Assembly (NCBI RefSeq): GCF_026344005.1
Contig: NZ_JAPKNH010000009.1
Coordinates: 62,001-126,000 of the forward strand
From: Kaistia terrae
GTDB taxonomy: Bacteria; Pseudomonadota; Alphaproteobacteria; Rhizobiales; Kaistiaceae
DNA length: 64,000 nt
Direction of reading: 5' to 3'
Shown here: in pieces, positions 55,438 through 64,000 of the stretch
How the letters are laid out: the number at the start of each line of letters is the position of its first letter
Numbering within the stretch: position 1 is the stretch's first letter
The notes under the pieces: generated by a model
What the model saw: the letters and a program-made list of their open reading frames with translations, nothing else
Told to the model about the DNA's origin: nothing
Databases searched by the model: none
Translations under genes and position numbers: made by a program

Positions 55438-56922
55438 TCAATGGTTATCCAGCGCCGACCCCATTGCTCGGCCGGCCGTTGCTGTTGTGCCGGAACCGCA
55501 GGTTGGGTCGATCACGAGGTCACCCGGATCGGTGGTCATCAGAATGCAGCGTTGCAGGACTGCCTGGCTGGTCTGAACAACATAGGTCTTGTCAGAGCTT
55601 CCAGCGGTATCAGTCCAAATATTCGTAACAGGATAGGCGGCGAAGTCATCTACGTAGCGGACGTAACGAAGCGTCTTTCCGGCTTTGCGTATCCTGTCGG
55701 CCTTGAGCAGTTTCCCGAAACCGCGTTCGCCCGTTTTCCAGTATCCACCGCTAGGGCCAAACGCTTTGCCCTGATAAACGACCGAGAAAGATCCTGGCGG
55801 TCGGTTCGAGGTCAGGCTTGTCAATTGGAATGCTCGGCCGTCCTCGTTGGTTTGATCATACCGTGCGCCACTTCCGTGGCCGACTCCGAGTTCCTTTGTG
55901 TAATATAGACGCCTGAATTTCGCCCTGATGACGTCACGAGCATACCAGAGTACATAGTCCTGTACTGCCGGCAATAGATCGCTCGTTTGCCCACCTGTCT
56001 TTTGGAAGGTGATCTCATTGACAAAATTCTCCTGTCCGAACACCTCATCCATCAGCGCCCTGACCCGATGGACATTCTCGTCGCCGATCTGGACGAAGAT
56101 CGAGCCGCTTTCGGTCAGCAGTTCTCGGGCGACCATCAAGCGGTCGCGCAGATAGGTGAGGTAGGAGTGAATGCCGTCCTTCCAGGTATCGCGAAAGGCC
56201 TTCACCTGTTCCGGTTCGCGCGAAACGTCTTCCTTCTTTCCGTCCTTTACGTCGCGCGATTGTGTCGAGACCTGCCAGTTCGAATTGAACTTGATGCCGT
56301 AGGGCGGGTCGAAATAGATGCATTGCACCTTGCCGCGCATCGCCTCGCGCTCCGCAAGGCTCGCCATCACCTGCAGGCTGTCGCCGAGGATGAAGCGGTT
56401 CGTCCAGTGCTGCGAATGCTGGTAGAACTCGGCCCGTGCCTCCGGGTCGGCCAGACCGTTGAAATCGGCAAACAGGTCCGGCGCGTCGCTGTCCGCCTCG
56501 CGGCGCGCATCCGAGCGGCGCTTCAGATCGTCGATGATCGCCTTCGGGTGCACCTTCTCCTGCACATAGATCGGTGGCACATTGACCACGAGGTCGGACC
56601 AGTCCTGTTGATCCTTGCCGCGCCAGACCAACTGCGCATCGCCAATCTCGATCTCGCCCGTCTCCGCCAGTTGGCGCATCTGGGCCTTGGTGATCTTGAT
56701 CTTCACCCCATTCCAGACGATCTGCGGATCGAGATCGCCATCGCGGTCGCGCACCTGGCCATGCGCCAGCGGCCGGGGCCGCGCGAGCCGCATCGAGCGC
56801 TCGTCCTCGCCCAGGATCTCCGCCTGCTGCTCGTAGAGCGAGGCCATCTCGGCAGTCGGATTGTTGAGACGCCGCGCCGCCTCATGCGTGAGGGCATCGA
56901 TCTCGCGAGGGGATTTGGCCAT
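55438..56922 (-). CDS. Type III-like DNA methyltransferase (Mod), N-terminal part, frameshifted
   Basis: From the ATG at 56922 (MAKSPREIDALTHEAARRLN) the frame has the methylation motif IYFDPPYGIKFNSNW near residue 170 and SAM-binding DPTCGSGTT near its end. The order DPPY before FxGxG-like is that of beta-class adenine methyltransferases such as type III Mod. The frame ends early (TATAGRAMGSALDNH) at a GGCCGGCC site near 55484, where an extra G shifts the phase. It overlaps the accessory gene by one base (TAATG). Confidence 0.85.
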   Translation of the reverse strand: MAKSPREIDALTHEAARRLNNPTAEMASLYEQQAEILGEDERSMRLARPRPLAHGQVRDRDGDLDPQIVWNGVKIKITKAQMRQLAETGEIEIGDAQLVWRGKDQQDWSDLVVNVPPIYVQEKVHPKAIIDDLKRRSDARREADSDAPDLFADFNGLADPEARAEFYQHSQHWTNRFILGDSLQVMASLAEREAMRGKVQCIYFDPPYGIKFNSNWQVSTQSRDVKDGKKEDVSREPEQVKAFRDTWKDGIHSYLTYLRDRLMVARELLTESGSIFVQIGDENVHRVRALMDEVFGQENFVNEITFQKTGGQTSDLLPAVQDYVLWYARDVIRAKFRRLYYTKELGVGHGSGARYDQTNEDGRAFQLTSLTSNRPPGSFSVVYQGKAFGPSGGYWKTGERGFGKLLKADRIRKAGKTLRYVRYVDDFAAYPVTNIWTDTAGSSDKTYVVQTSQAVLQRCILMTTDPGDLVIDPTCGSGTTATAGRAMGSALDNH

Positions 56923-57509
56923 TATATCAGTTTCACCTTGGCGAGCAGTTTCGTGAATTCCGCCTCGGCGTTGGCTGCGCGCTGCAGCGCTGCCTCGATG
57001 GGTGCCATCGCCGTTTCGAGTTGTTGATCCGCCAGCGCAGCCGCTACTGTTCGCGCATCCAGGCTGCAGACCGTATAGAAATTGCCCGCGTCGCTCAGGT
57101 GGAAGCCGTGCGTAACCATGATTTGCGCATGCTCCCTTGCCAGCGGCTTCCATTTCCGGGCGCCGGTCTTCTGACCGAACCATAAGCAAAGCTGGCCACC
57201 AGCAACGCCAACATAGCGGGACAATGCATGGTACGGCTCCTGCCCAACGCCTTCTCCGGTGTCGTCAGGGCCGTTGTCGGGATAGAACCACGCTTCACGC
57301 TCTTTGTCGGCGACCCAATTTTTTGGCGCGACCCAAGGATCGTCCTCGTCGGAGGATCCTCGCCAGCCGCGACCCATGGCCCAATTTTCGAAGGTTTCAT
57401 AAATCTGTTTCCAGATCTGGTCTCCCAAGGCATCGACGCGCTTGGCGGCTTGGTCGAGGTCCAGCAGGTTCTCTACGATCAGCTTGTCGAGCTCGGATGT
57501 ATCGGTCAT
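56922..57509 (-). CDS. Restriction-cluster accessory protein of unknown function
   Basis: The 195-residue protein starts MTDTSELDKLIVENLLDLDQ and has no motif I recognise. It contains tryptophans and acidic stretches in its middle (NWAMGRGWRGSSDEDDPWV) and a helical C-terminus (IEAALQRAANAEAEFTKLLA). The ATG at 57509 is preceded by GAGGCGG. It sits between the nuclease and Mod genes, overlapping Mod by one base, so it is likely part of the same operon. Confidence 0.68.
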   Translation of the reverse strand: MTDTSELDKLIVENLLDLDQAAKRVDALGDQIWKQIYETFENWAMGRGWRGSSDEDDPWVAPKNWVADKEREAWFYPDNGPDDTGEGVGQEPYHALSRYVGVAGGQLCLWFGQKTGARKWKPLAREHAQIMVTHGFHLSDAGNFYTVCSLDARTVAAALADQQLETAMAPIEAALQRAANAEAEFTKLLAKVKLI

Positions 57510-57517
57510 TTGCCGCC

Positions 57518-58321
57518 TCAATGAAAACGAGAAACATGGGCAGCGAACAGCAGCGCCAGCCTTGTTGAGAGCGCGTCCGGCTCCCGATGACGTGCCACGG
57601 ACTGGATCGACCGCGCGACATCCTTCCACCGAAGTGGGATACATTTTGAAGGAGCGGCAGGTGGTGTTTCAGAAAGATACATAACAGCGTGGTGCTGCTT
57701 ACCCAGGCTGTCCGCCTTGATCTTTGCCAGCTTGCCATACTGCTCGATCTGACCCGATTTGGTTTCGCCGGCATTGACCTTGACCTCCAGGAAGATGACA
57801 AATTCCGCGCCTGTGATCTCGATGTCGATGCGATGCTCGCCATTGCCGATAGGGTAGTTTTCGCGCACTACGCGTTGGATGCCCCGCATGGGAAATCCTG
57901 CCTTGGTCGTGCCGGAAATACGATCCCAGAGCTCAACGAGATAGGCGTCACCAGCGCCATGGGAGCCATGTGGATCGAGCAACCACGTCAACACTCTGGA
58001 ATTGCGCACCTCATTGTGCCCCAGGCCTGCCACCGACCAGATATCGACGGCATCGCCCTGTTGACGCGTACGCCCCAGCATCGGCGCAAGATTGCCAAGA
58101 GCTGTTGTGAGACGGGCGGGAGTGATGGCTTCGACGTGGTGCGCGATGGGAGCGTGTCGCGCCGCTTCCAAGCGTGGTCTTATCTGGGCCAAAGCCTGCC
58201 GCAAACTCTCGGCTTTGGAGGGCGAGCTACCTCGGGACGTCCGCCATGCATGCAGAAAGGTCCTGAGCCGATCCAACTGGAACGCATCGGCAACTGGTAG
58301 GCCTAGGCTGAGGTCAAGCAC
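57518..58321 (-). CDS. PD-(D/E)XK nuclease superfamily protein
   Basis: The 267-residue protein has NEVRNSRVLTWLLDPHGSHG near residue 100 and the core HRIDIEITGAEFVIFLEVKV near residue 170, with the Asp and E-x-K of PD-(D/E)XK nucleases (PDDEXK_4-like). The start is uncertain. A GTG at 58321 overlaps the end of the Res gene; an ATG at 58399 would give a 78-base longer overlap. It may add a second nuclease to the restriction cluster. Confidence 0.7.
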   Translation of the reverse strand: MLDLSLGLPVADAFQLDRLRTFLHAWRTSRGSSPSKAESLRQALAQIRPRLEAARHAPIAHHVEAITPARLTTALGNLAPMLGRTRQQGDAVDIWSVAGLGHNEVRNSRVLTWLLDPHGSHGAGDAYLVELWDRISGTTKAGFPMRGIQRVVRENYPIGNGEHRIDIEITGAEFVIFLEVKVNAGETKSGQIEQYGKLAKIKADSLGKQHHAVMYLSETPPAAPSKCIPLRWKDVARSIQSVARHREPDALSTRLALLFAAHVSRFH

Positions 58322-61300
58322 TGACCAACCCTCTGGCAAGCCGTGCCACGACTTTCTGGTACTCTTCTTCAATTGCGAAGGCGTCCCGGAACTCGGCAAA
58401 CGCCCATCGGCCGAAGGTTTTTAGATTGTTGACGCCCGGCACCCAGAGCGTTTCCATCGTTTGGGCCTTGAGCTGCGCGTCGAGTCCCCGGAAGCCCTTG
58501 ATTTCGACTACGAGGTTCAGTGGATCGTCCGGGCCGTTACCGTCGTCGAGTTGGACGATGAAGTCCGGCAGGTAGCGGCGCGACACCGAGCCTGCGAGAT
58601 AGGGCACCTCGAAGCCAAGCGCCTGGTTCTTCACGTAGGCAAGCGTCGCCGGATGCGCCTCAACCACACGAGCGAACTCGGCCTCCCAGTCGCTGTCGCA
58701 TACCACGTAGTTGATGTGCGATTTGTCCGGCGCGGTCGTCCAGAGGTTGGCCTTGCTCGTGTTGAACACGACGAAGTTTGTCGTTCCGCGAGGATTGTAG
58801 GGGTCGAGAATCGCCTTGACGATGGGTGCGCCATCCGCGCTCGCCTCACGCACGATGCCGGCGTAGATCAACTGGGCGGCCTGCTCGGCGATCTCTGCGT
58901 AGGTGAGCATGCCGAGCTTCGTGCCGCCTGTGGTCACGACGTGGTCGCGGAGCCAGCGGCGCGTGATGGGCTGAATCTGGTTGTAAAGATGGTATGGCGG
59001 ATCCTGGTCGCCCTCGCGGAAATAGAGTTCCACGAGCCGCTTCGTCAGATGGAAGCCGACTGTGTTCGGGCGCATCTCGTCCAGCGCATCCGGCGAGATA
59101 TCGTGGCCTTCGCCGACGAGGCCCTCAAGGCGCGTCACGCAAGGGCCAACCAGTTCGGGCGTCACGCGCAGAGTCGAATCAGCGTTGAAGGTGGCCGCAA
59201 TTCGGTCCGGCGGCAGTTCTGTGCGGTAGCCTGCGACACGCGGGAAGCGGATGGCGAGGCGCTCACGTTCCTTAACCGCCTGCACCCTGGTGATCGGCTT
59301 CGGTGGCGTTCGAACGACCTTCTGTGGCTCTGTAGCGAAGTCGAACGGAATGCCGAGGATGTCGGCGTATTCCGTGTTGAACAGACCCTTGTCGTTGAGT
59401 TCGTAGGATTGGCGGCGCAGGCCACGGCCGATCACCTGCTCGCAGAGAAGCTGTGTGCCGAAGGCGCGAACGCCGAGGATGTGCGTGACCGTGTTGGCAT
59501 CCCAACCTTCCGTCAGCATCGAGACGGACACCACGCAGCGGATCTGCTCGCCGAGCCGGCCCTTCTGGCCGACGGTATTCATGACTTCGCGCAGCAACTC
59601 GCTATCGGAGATGTTGCCGGCCGCGGCTCCCTCGCGCTCCTGCTTCTCGAGCCGGAACAGATCGATCTCGGTGGCGGCCATCTGCCGAAAGCTCGGATCC
59701 AGGGCGTCGCCTGATTCGATCTGCTCGGAATCGATGAGCAGCGTGTTCATACGAGGGAGGGGATTGCCGTACTCGTCGAAGTTTCGAAACTTCTCAAGGT
59801 GCCCACGATGAATCATCTGCAACGAGCCTTCTCGCTCACGCTGCCAGCCAGAGATCCATTCGAACACGAGTTTTGAGGTGGCGGTGTTGTTGCAGACGAC
59901 GATGAAGACGGGTGGCACGCTGATGCGCGCGCGCTCCCACTCCTCGAACTCGAGCTTGTAGTGGCTGTAGAGGGAGAGCAGTGCAGTCTGCAGCTCTGGT
60001 GGCAGGGAGAGCGGGTCGAGGTCGCCGGACTTCGCGGCTCCCTTCTTCGGCATCTGTTTGCCGATATGGTCCCACAGGTTCCTATAGACCGGCGCTTCGT
60101 TGTTCACCGAATTGTCGGCAACGGGTACGCGCGGCAGCTTGACGATGCCGCATTCGATGGCGTCGACCAGCGAAAAATCGGAAATCACCCAGGGAAACAG
60201 AGTCCCCTCGTCATAGCCGGATCCGCGCAGAAAGAACGGCGTTGCGGAGAGGTCATATAGAGCACGGAGGCCGACCTTGCGCTTGAGGGCTTCCAAACCG
60301 GAGATCCAGAGACGGGCGGCATCATTGTTCTTCTTGGCCTCTTCCTTCTCTTCGCCCTTGACCTCGGCTTCCTCGTCGGTTCCGGGCCGCTCGCGATAGC
60401 AGTGGTGCGCTTCGTCATTGATGACGACGACATTCTTCAACGTCAGGAGCTCGCCGCAGGCACGCTGCAGCATTTCTCCTTCAGTCTCCTGCTTTTCGAG
60501 GGGCGCGCCAGTGCGGCCCTGCATCAGGCGCTCACCGACAGGATTGAGCTCATGGGCCTTCCGGCGCTGGAAGGCGTGATAATTGGTGATGACGATCTTG
60601 GCCTTGCCGAGATCAGCCATCATGTCTGCAGGGACGAGTTCGCGCGTTCTGTAGTAACTGTCCGGATCGGATGGCAACAGGACTCGGAGACGGTCGCGAA
60701 TGGTGATGCCGGGCGCGACCAGGAGGAAGCCTTTTGAGAACAGCGAGGAGTTCGGTTGCCTGGCGGCGTTGATCGCCTGCCAAGCGATGAGCATCGCCAT
60801 CACCGTGGTCTTGCCGGCACCCGTGGCTAGCTTGAGCGCCAGCCGGAAGAGCTCAGGATTGGCATCCTGGTTCGCCTTTTGCAGATGCCCGAATAGCTGG
60901 GCATAGCGAGGGCGCCCGCGCGCAACCTCGGTGAGCCAGATCACCGTTTCTGCTGCCTCAACCTGGCAGAAGAACGGACGGGCCCCCGAGAACGCATCGG
61001 ACCGCCAGTGCTGCAGCAATCGCTGGGTGGTCGGAGTTACGCCCCAATCATTTGGATTTGGGAGAGATCGCCAGGACTCGAGGTGTCGCCTGATCTCATT
61101 GACCAGCGCATTGGGCGTGTACCGGCCGGAATCGTTGCCAGCGCTGTCGAGATCGAGCGTCTCTTGTTTGGAGGCCTTGGCACGTCGTCCACGAGGCACA
61201 GGCACGAGGTATTTGGATGGGCGGCGGCCCTGAATGGCCGGATGATCCAACGGCTGGCCATCTTCGCCCAGCGAGTGATGCCGCGTCGGCACAAGGTACG

Positions 61301-61343
61301 GCGAGTTGAGGATCGGCTCCCCGTAAAATGGCTTAGTCATCAT
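58314..61343 (-). CDS. Type III restriction enzyme Res subunit (DEAD/DEAH helicase-nuclease)
   Basis: The 1009-residue protein has helicase motifs LALKLATGAGKTTVMAML near residue 170, VVVINDEAHHCYRE near residue 308, DLSATPFFLRG and the C-terminal helicase text QLLCEQVIGRGLRRQSY. At the C-terminus YLPDFIVQL and VVEIKG give the PD and E-x-K of the type III endonuclease domain. It would translocate on DNA and cut with Mod. It is the first gene of the cluster; no promoter was identified in the 148 bases upstream. Confidence 0.9.
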   Translation of the reverse strand: MMTKPFYGEPILNSPYLVPTRHHSLGEDGQPLDHPAIQGRRPSKYLVPVPRGRRAKASKQETLDLDSAGNDSGRYTPNALVNEIRRHLESWRSLPNPNDWGVTPTTQRLLQHWRSDAFSGARPFFCQVEAAETVIWLTEVARGRPRYAQLFGHLQKANQDANPELFRLALKLATGAGKTTVMAMLIAWQAINAARQPNSSLFSKGFLLVAPGITIRDRLRVLLPSDPDSYYRTRELVPADMMADLGKAKIVITNYHAFQRRKAHELNPVGERLMQGRTGAPLEKQETEGEMLQRACGELLTLKNVVVINDEAHHCYRERPGTDEEAEVKGEEKEEAKKNNDAARLWISGLEALKRKVGLRALYDLSATPFFLRGSGYDEGTLFPWVISDFSLVDAIECGIVKLPRVPVADNSVNNEAPVYRNLWDHIGKQMPKKGAAKSGDLDPLSLPPELQTALLSLYSHYKLEFEEWERARISVPPVFIVVCNNTATSKLVFEWISGWQREREGSLQMIHRGHLEKFRNFDEYGNPLPRMNTLLIDSEQIESGDALDPSFRQMAATEIDLFRLEKQEREGAAAGNISDSELLREVMNTVGQKGRLGEQIRCVVSVSMLTEGWDANTVTHILGVRAFGTQLLCEQVIGRGLRRQSYELNDKGLFNTEYADILGIPFDFATEPQKVVRTPPKPITRVQAVKERERLAIRFPRVAGYRTELPPDRIAATFNADSTLRVTPELVGPCVTRLEGLVGEGHDISPDALDEMRPNTVGFHLTKRLVELYFREGDQDPPYHLYNQIQPITRRWLRDHVVTTGGTKLGMLTYAEIAEQAAQLIYAGIVREASADGAPIVKAILDPYNPRGTTNFVVFNTSKANLWTTAPDKSHINYVVCDSDWEAEFARVVEAHPATLAYVKNQALGFEVPYLAGSVSRRYLPDFIVQLDDGNGPDDPLNLVVEIKGFRGLDAQLKAQTMETLWVPGVNNLKTFGRWAFAEFRDAFAIEEEYQKVVARLARGLVSA

Positions 61344-61491
61344 CCCCCCGGAAGCATGCGCTTGCAGCTTGAACCAGTCCGCTCGTCAATATCAAGCGAC
61401 GCCTGTTGGCTAGGACGCACTTAGCTCGGAATTGACGCGAAATTCTTGCTCAACCGATAAAAAATGGGTAGATCCGCACGCGGTCGAGAGG

Positions 61492-63174
61492 TCACTCGAC
61501 TAGGTATCTCGGCAGCTTGTCGATGGCGTTGGACTTCGCGATGATCGAGACCTCGCCGTACTCCTCGGCGACGCTGCGCGCCGCGTGGCCCTGGATGGCG
61601 TCCCGCACCCCGGCATCGATACCCATGTCGCGGCAGACGGTCTTGAAGCGGTGACGCCAGCCGTGATTGGGCGCGACGCGCGGGTCGGTGAAGACTTCGC
61701 GTACGAACTCGGCCAAGCGGTTCTTCACGCCCTGCAGCGGGCCCAGGACATCGCCATCCTTGGCCGGAATGAGGAAGAGCGGGCCCGGTTTTGCCTTCGT
61801 GACAAAATCAATGAAGCCCTGCTCGATGAGGTGAGCATGGAGCGGGACATCCCGTGCCTCGTCGGTCTTCACGGTTCCGGCGTCTGGAGTGATGTGAAGG
61901 ATCCATCGCCCCGCCTCTTGCCGAATGTCCTGTTTGCGCAACTGAGCCAGCTCGCCCACACGGCCGCCCGTATAGGCGCAGAGCCACGGTACCCAGCGCT
62001 TCGCCGCCGCCGTCGCGGGACGTTCGCTGCCGCGCTGGTAGGCAGTTGCGTGCTTGAGGATGACGAGCGCCTCCTCGTCGGTGAAGCCCGGACCGCGCGT
62101 CCGTTTGGTCTTGCCGAGCTTCAGCGTGACCTCCGAGGCCGGATTGAAGCCGAGCTTCCGGTTTGAGACGGACCAGTCGAACACGACCTTCAGTCCTGCC
62201 AGGTCGCTGCCCTTGACGGTCTTCGGCGAGATGGGCTTGCCGTTCCTCGGGTTGATCTCGGCGAGACGGGCGTCTTTGAAGCTGATGACGTCCTCCGGCG
62301 TGACGCGCGATGCATCTTCGTGCCCGAGGTGCTTGATGAGCCGCTGCATCGTGTTGCGGTAGCTCTCATGCGTGCTGGGTTTGCGTCCCGTTGCCTTGGC
62401 CTCGGTCCACCATCCCTCAACCAGCGCCGTGAGCGTGATCTTGCCTGTCTGGACAGTTGGCTTACTTGGAGCCGGGAAACTGCGTGTAGCGGGCGGTTCA
62501 GGACGCTGCCAGTCAGGATAACGCGCGTCATTCGGGTCCGGGCTGTAATCGCCCGTTGCGCGCACGCTGAGCAGCGAGGCGGCCTTGAACAGGGCGCTGG
62601 TGAGCGCCTGGATGAAGGCGTCGCGGCTCGTTCTGGCCAGCGTCACGCCTTCGGATGTCAGGAATGCGTCGATGTCGAACACCGCAGCGAGGGCGCGCTC
62701 CGCCGCTCGCGGCTCATAGAGAGGGCGGGTTTCTCCGTCTGCATCCGGATCGAGATACTCGGCCGCGTCCGCGATGATGGATCGGAGCATCGCCCAGTCA
62801 CTCGGGCGTCCTGGGTCGTCTTCGTTATCGGCGATGAGTCGTCGACGGGCGAGGCCCGCGAGCGCTTGGATCTGCTTGAACGAGAGATCGAGCGGTCCCG
62901 CGCGTTCCGCCTTGAACAGCGCTTCGACCTGAGCCAGCGCGGCGGCATGACGCACGGTGGTGAGCGATTTGTCTGAAGTCTGCAGGGAGAAGGCGATGTG
63001 GACGCCAGCCTTGGCGCGGACCGGAAGATCCGGCTTGTCGATCTCGCCGCTCGGAAGAGCGAAGCTGAACGTCCGGCCCTTGAGCCTGTCCAGGAGATCA
63101 GCCGGAATACGGCGTACGAACTGATTGTTTAGAGACCCGGGCCGTTTGGTAGATCTGGCCATCTGCAGCACCAT
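61492..63174 (-). CDS. Tyrosine-type site-specific integrase
   Basis: The 560-residue protein has an N-terminal arm-type domain, a core-binding region (LTALVEGWWTEAKATGRKPS, then SYRNTMQRLIKHLGHEDASR) and the catalytic domain. This has Arg in TGGRVGELAQL, His-x-x-Arg in NHGWRHRFKTVCRD and the nucleophile Tyr in RSVAEEYGEVSI. I chose the ATG at 63174 because AGGGG is about nine bases upstream; GTG at 63183 and ATG at 63162 are alternatives. It lies 86 bases from tRNA-Leu and presumably integrates the island there. Confidence 0.92.
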   Translation of the reverse strand: MVLQMARSTKRPGSLNNQFVRRIPADLLDRLKGRTFSFALPSGEIDKPDLPVRAKAGVHIAFSLQTSDKSLTTVRHAAALAQVEALFKAERAGPLDLSFKQIQALAGLARRRLIADNEDDPGRPSDWAMLRSIIADAAEYLDPDADGETRPLYEPRAAERALAAVFDIDAFLTSEGVTLARTSRDAFIQALTSALFKAASLLSVRATGDYSPDPNDARYPDWQRPEPPATRSFPAPSKPTVQTGKITLTALVEGWWTEAKATGRKPSTHESYRNTMQRLIKHLGHEDASRVTPEDVISFKDARLAEINPRNGKPISPKTVKGSDLAGLKVVFDWSVSNRKLGFNPASEVTLKLGKTKRTRGPGFTDEEALVILKHATAYQRGSERPATAAAKRWVPWLCAYTGGRVGELAQLRKQDIRQEAGRWILHITPDAGTVKTDEARDVPLHAHLIEQGFIDFVTKAKPGPLFLIPAKDGDVLGPLQGVKNRLAEFVREVFTDPRVAPNHGWRHRFKTVCRDMGIDAGVRDAIQGHAARSVAEEYGEVSIIAKSNAIDKLPRYLVE

Positions 63175-63260
63175 GTATGGCACCCCTGTATGACAGTCGG
63201 GGTGGACTAAGTCCCTGATATCTCGAAAACATCAGGGACTTCAACGGTACTGTTGGGAAA

Positions 63261-63277
63261 TGGTGCCCAGAAGAGGA
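63261..63277. repeat. Right attachment site within tRNA-Leu
   Basis: TGGTGCCCAGAAGAGGA is identical to 44229-44245. It covers the 3' end of tRNA-Leu, so the tRNA remains intact after insertion. Confidence 0.88.
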
Positions 63278-63345
63278 CTCGAACCTCCACGACTTTCGTC
63301 ACACGGACCTGAACCGTGCGCGTCTACCAATTCCGCCATCTGGGC
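63261..63345 (-). tRNA. tRNA-Leu (anticodon CAG)
   Basis: The 85-base minus-strand tRNA starts GCCCAGATGGCGGAATTGG, with a G-rich acceptor pairing to TCTGGGC at the 3' side and an encoded CCA. The anticodon stem CACGG/CCGTG holds the loop TTCAGGT (anticodon CAG). A long variable arm follows, as expected for leucine. Its 3' end is the right boundary of the island. Confidence 0.95.
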
Positions 63346-63774
63346 GCGGACGGATGAATAAGGGGACCCCGGTGCCTTGTCAATCATGAGACGGTGCGAA
63401 CGCCCGGGATAATGCGAGGCTGGGGAAAACTTCTGCGCCGCCTATGCCGTCCGACTCAAACGCACGCCTTCTCCATCGCGCGCTTCGCCCTCTGCCCGTC
63501 GCGCCTGGCTTGCGCAAAGCCTCCCTTTCCTCGCCTCACCGTCTTGCCCGTCGAGTTTCAGTGCCGGTGACGGCGGCGCGCGGCAACCGCCGCGCACTAC
63601 CCTCTCCCGCAGGCTGACGAGGGCTTCTGGCCGGCGTTCTTCCTGGATCTGGATTGCCGCACAACAAGCCGCAATTGAGCCCTTCGCCAGCTCGTAGACG
63701 GCGGAGGGGAGGGCCCATCAGCTCAAGGGCTCAATCGGCCCGTTTCGAATGCCGGGCCGGTTGTTCAAAGAAGC
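63346..63774. other. Intergenic region right of the island
   Basis: The 429 bases include the upstream region of tRNA-Leu and the end of the kinase gene on the minus strand. No gene is supported; short frames here look like chance. No promoter was identified with confidence. Confidence 0.5.
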
Positions 63775-64000
63775 CTACAGCGCGTAGCCGGATTGCCGCG
63801 CCAGATCGATCAGCGAGGTCGCGGGGCGTGGGCCCATATGGTTGATCACTTCGCCTGCTGCCAGCGAGCCGAGCGCCGCTGCCGTCTTCAAATCAAGGCC
63901 CTTGGCCACCGCATAGAGGAAGCCCGAGGCGTAGAGGTCGCCGGCGCCCGTCGTGTCGACGACGTTCGAAACCACCGTCGCCGGCACGTGCTCGATGCCA
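63775..64000 (-). CDS. PfkB-family kinase (adenosine-kinase-like), C-terminal part
   Basis: The frame is open to the window edge, so this is the C-terminal 74 or so residues of a larger gene. It contains the catalytic anion-hole NVVDTTGAGDLYASGF and the late GEVINHMGPRP. The text is typical of the adenosine-kinase/PfkB proteins of Hyphomicrobiales. The start and substrate cannot be determined. Confidence 0.8.
   Translation of the reverse strand, partial: GIEHVPATVVSNVVDTTGAGDLYASGFLYAVAKGLDLKTAAALGSLAAGEVINHMGPRPATSLIDLARQSGYAL

Larger units (their letters stand above)
44229..63277. mobile_element. Genomic island integrated at tRNA-Leu(CAG)
   Basis: The element spans about 19 kb. It is bounded by the 17-bp direct repeat TGGTGCCCAGAAGAGGA at 44229 and 63261, which is the 3' end of tRNA-Leu. 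A tyrosine integrase gene is next to the intact tRNA. Cargo includes recombinase, phage-type regulator, polymerase-like and restriction/helicase genes, none of them housekeeping. No structural phage genes or conjugation genes are seen, so it looks like a satellite or a reduced integrative element. Parts (for example 53.0-53.9 kb) look lower in G+C than the flanks. Confidence 0.88.

Overview
The window is chromosomal DNA of a high-G+C alphaproteobacterium, most likely order Hyphomicrobiales (Rhizobiales). The evidence is the gene order trpF-trpB-trpA-accD-folC next to trxA and addA, the order lapA-ihfB-sppA-rpsA-cmk-aroA, a TIGR02300 (FYDLN_acid) gene, a HisKA_2-type histidine kinase, and many ribose-type ABC sugar transporters. 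No species call can be made from sequence inspection alone.

Layout. (1) 1-14.4 kb is conserved housekeeping: the end of addA, trxA, then on the minus strand folC, accD, trpA, trpB and trpF; lapA, ihfB, sppA, rpsA, cmk and aroA; then a TIGR02300 gene and tRNA-Ala(GGC). A DUF559 nuclease gene and a palindromic repeat interrupt the trp block between trpB and trpA. (2) 14.7-21.7 kb is mixed accessory DNA: an FAD oxidoreductase, an APC amino-acid antiporter flanked by two paralogous small secreted proteins, an aldo/keto reductase, a PAS/HisKA_2 sensor kinase, a DUF2934 protein and a third copy of the repeat. (3) 21.8-35.3 kb is a sugar (probably L-fucose or a related 6-deoxy sugar) oxidation locus: lactonase, fucose mutarotase, a four-gene ABC importer and an iron alcohol dehydrogenase on one strand; on the other a GntR regulator, a UxaA-type dehydratase, a GMC oxidoreductase, an SDR and a glycerol-dehydrogenase-like enzyme. 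(4) 35.8-43.8 kb is a second, tightly packed sugar locus. It begins with a LacI-type DNA-binding domain fused to a PfkB sugar kinase, preceded by a perfect 14-bp palindrome of LacI-operator type. ABC ATPase, binding protein, two permeases, a second PfkB kinase, an eIF2B/R15P-isomerase-fold protein with altered active-site motifs, and a double-SIS protein follow. Kinase plus SIS protein resembles Amadori-product (fructosamine) catabolism, but the substrate is unknown.

(5) 44.23-63.28 kb is an integrated genomic island of about 19 kb. It is bounded by a 17-bp direct repeat of the 3' end of tRNA-Leu(CAG). The intact tRNA and a tyrosine integrase are at the right end; the tRNA's probable terminator is stranded beyond the left end. 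The left half (plus strand) has a metallophosphatase, a serine recombinase, a Rha-type phage regulator, a small acidic protein and a divergent polymerase-like protein. The right half (minus strand) is a defence-type cluster. It holds a type III restriction (Res) subunit, a PD-(D/E)XK nuclease, a 195-aa accessory protein, a type III-like Mod methyltransferase split by a single-base frameshift, a DUF4357-HNH nuclease, a small HTH-like protein and a RelE-like/UvrD helicase fusion. (6) The right edge holds the end of an adenosine-kinase-like PfkB gene.

The strongest candidates for undescribed biology are the LacI-PfkB fusion and its operon, the repeat family associated with the DUF559 gene, and the island's restriction cluster and polymerase-like protein.
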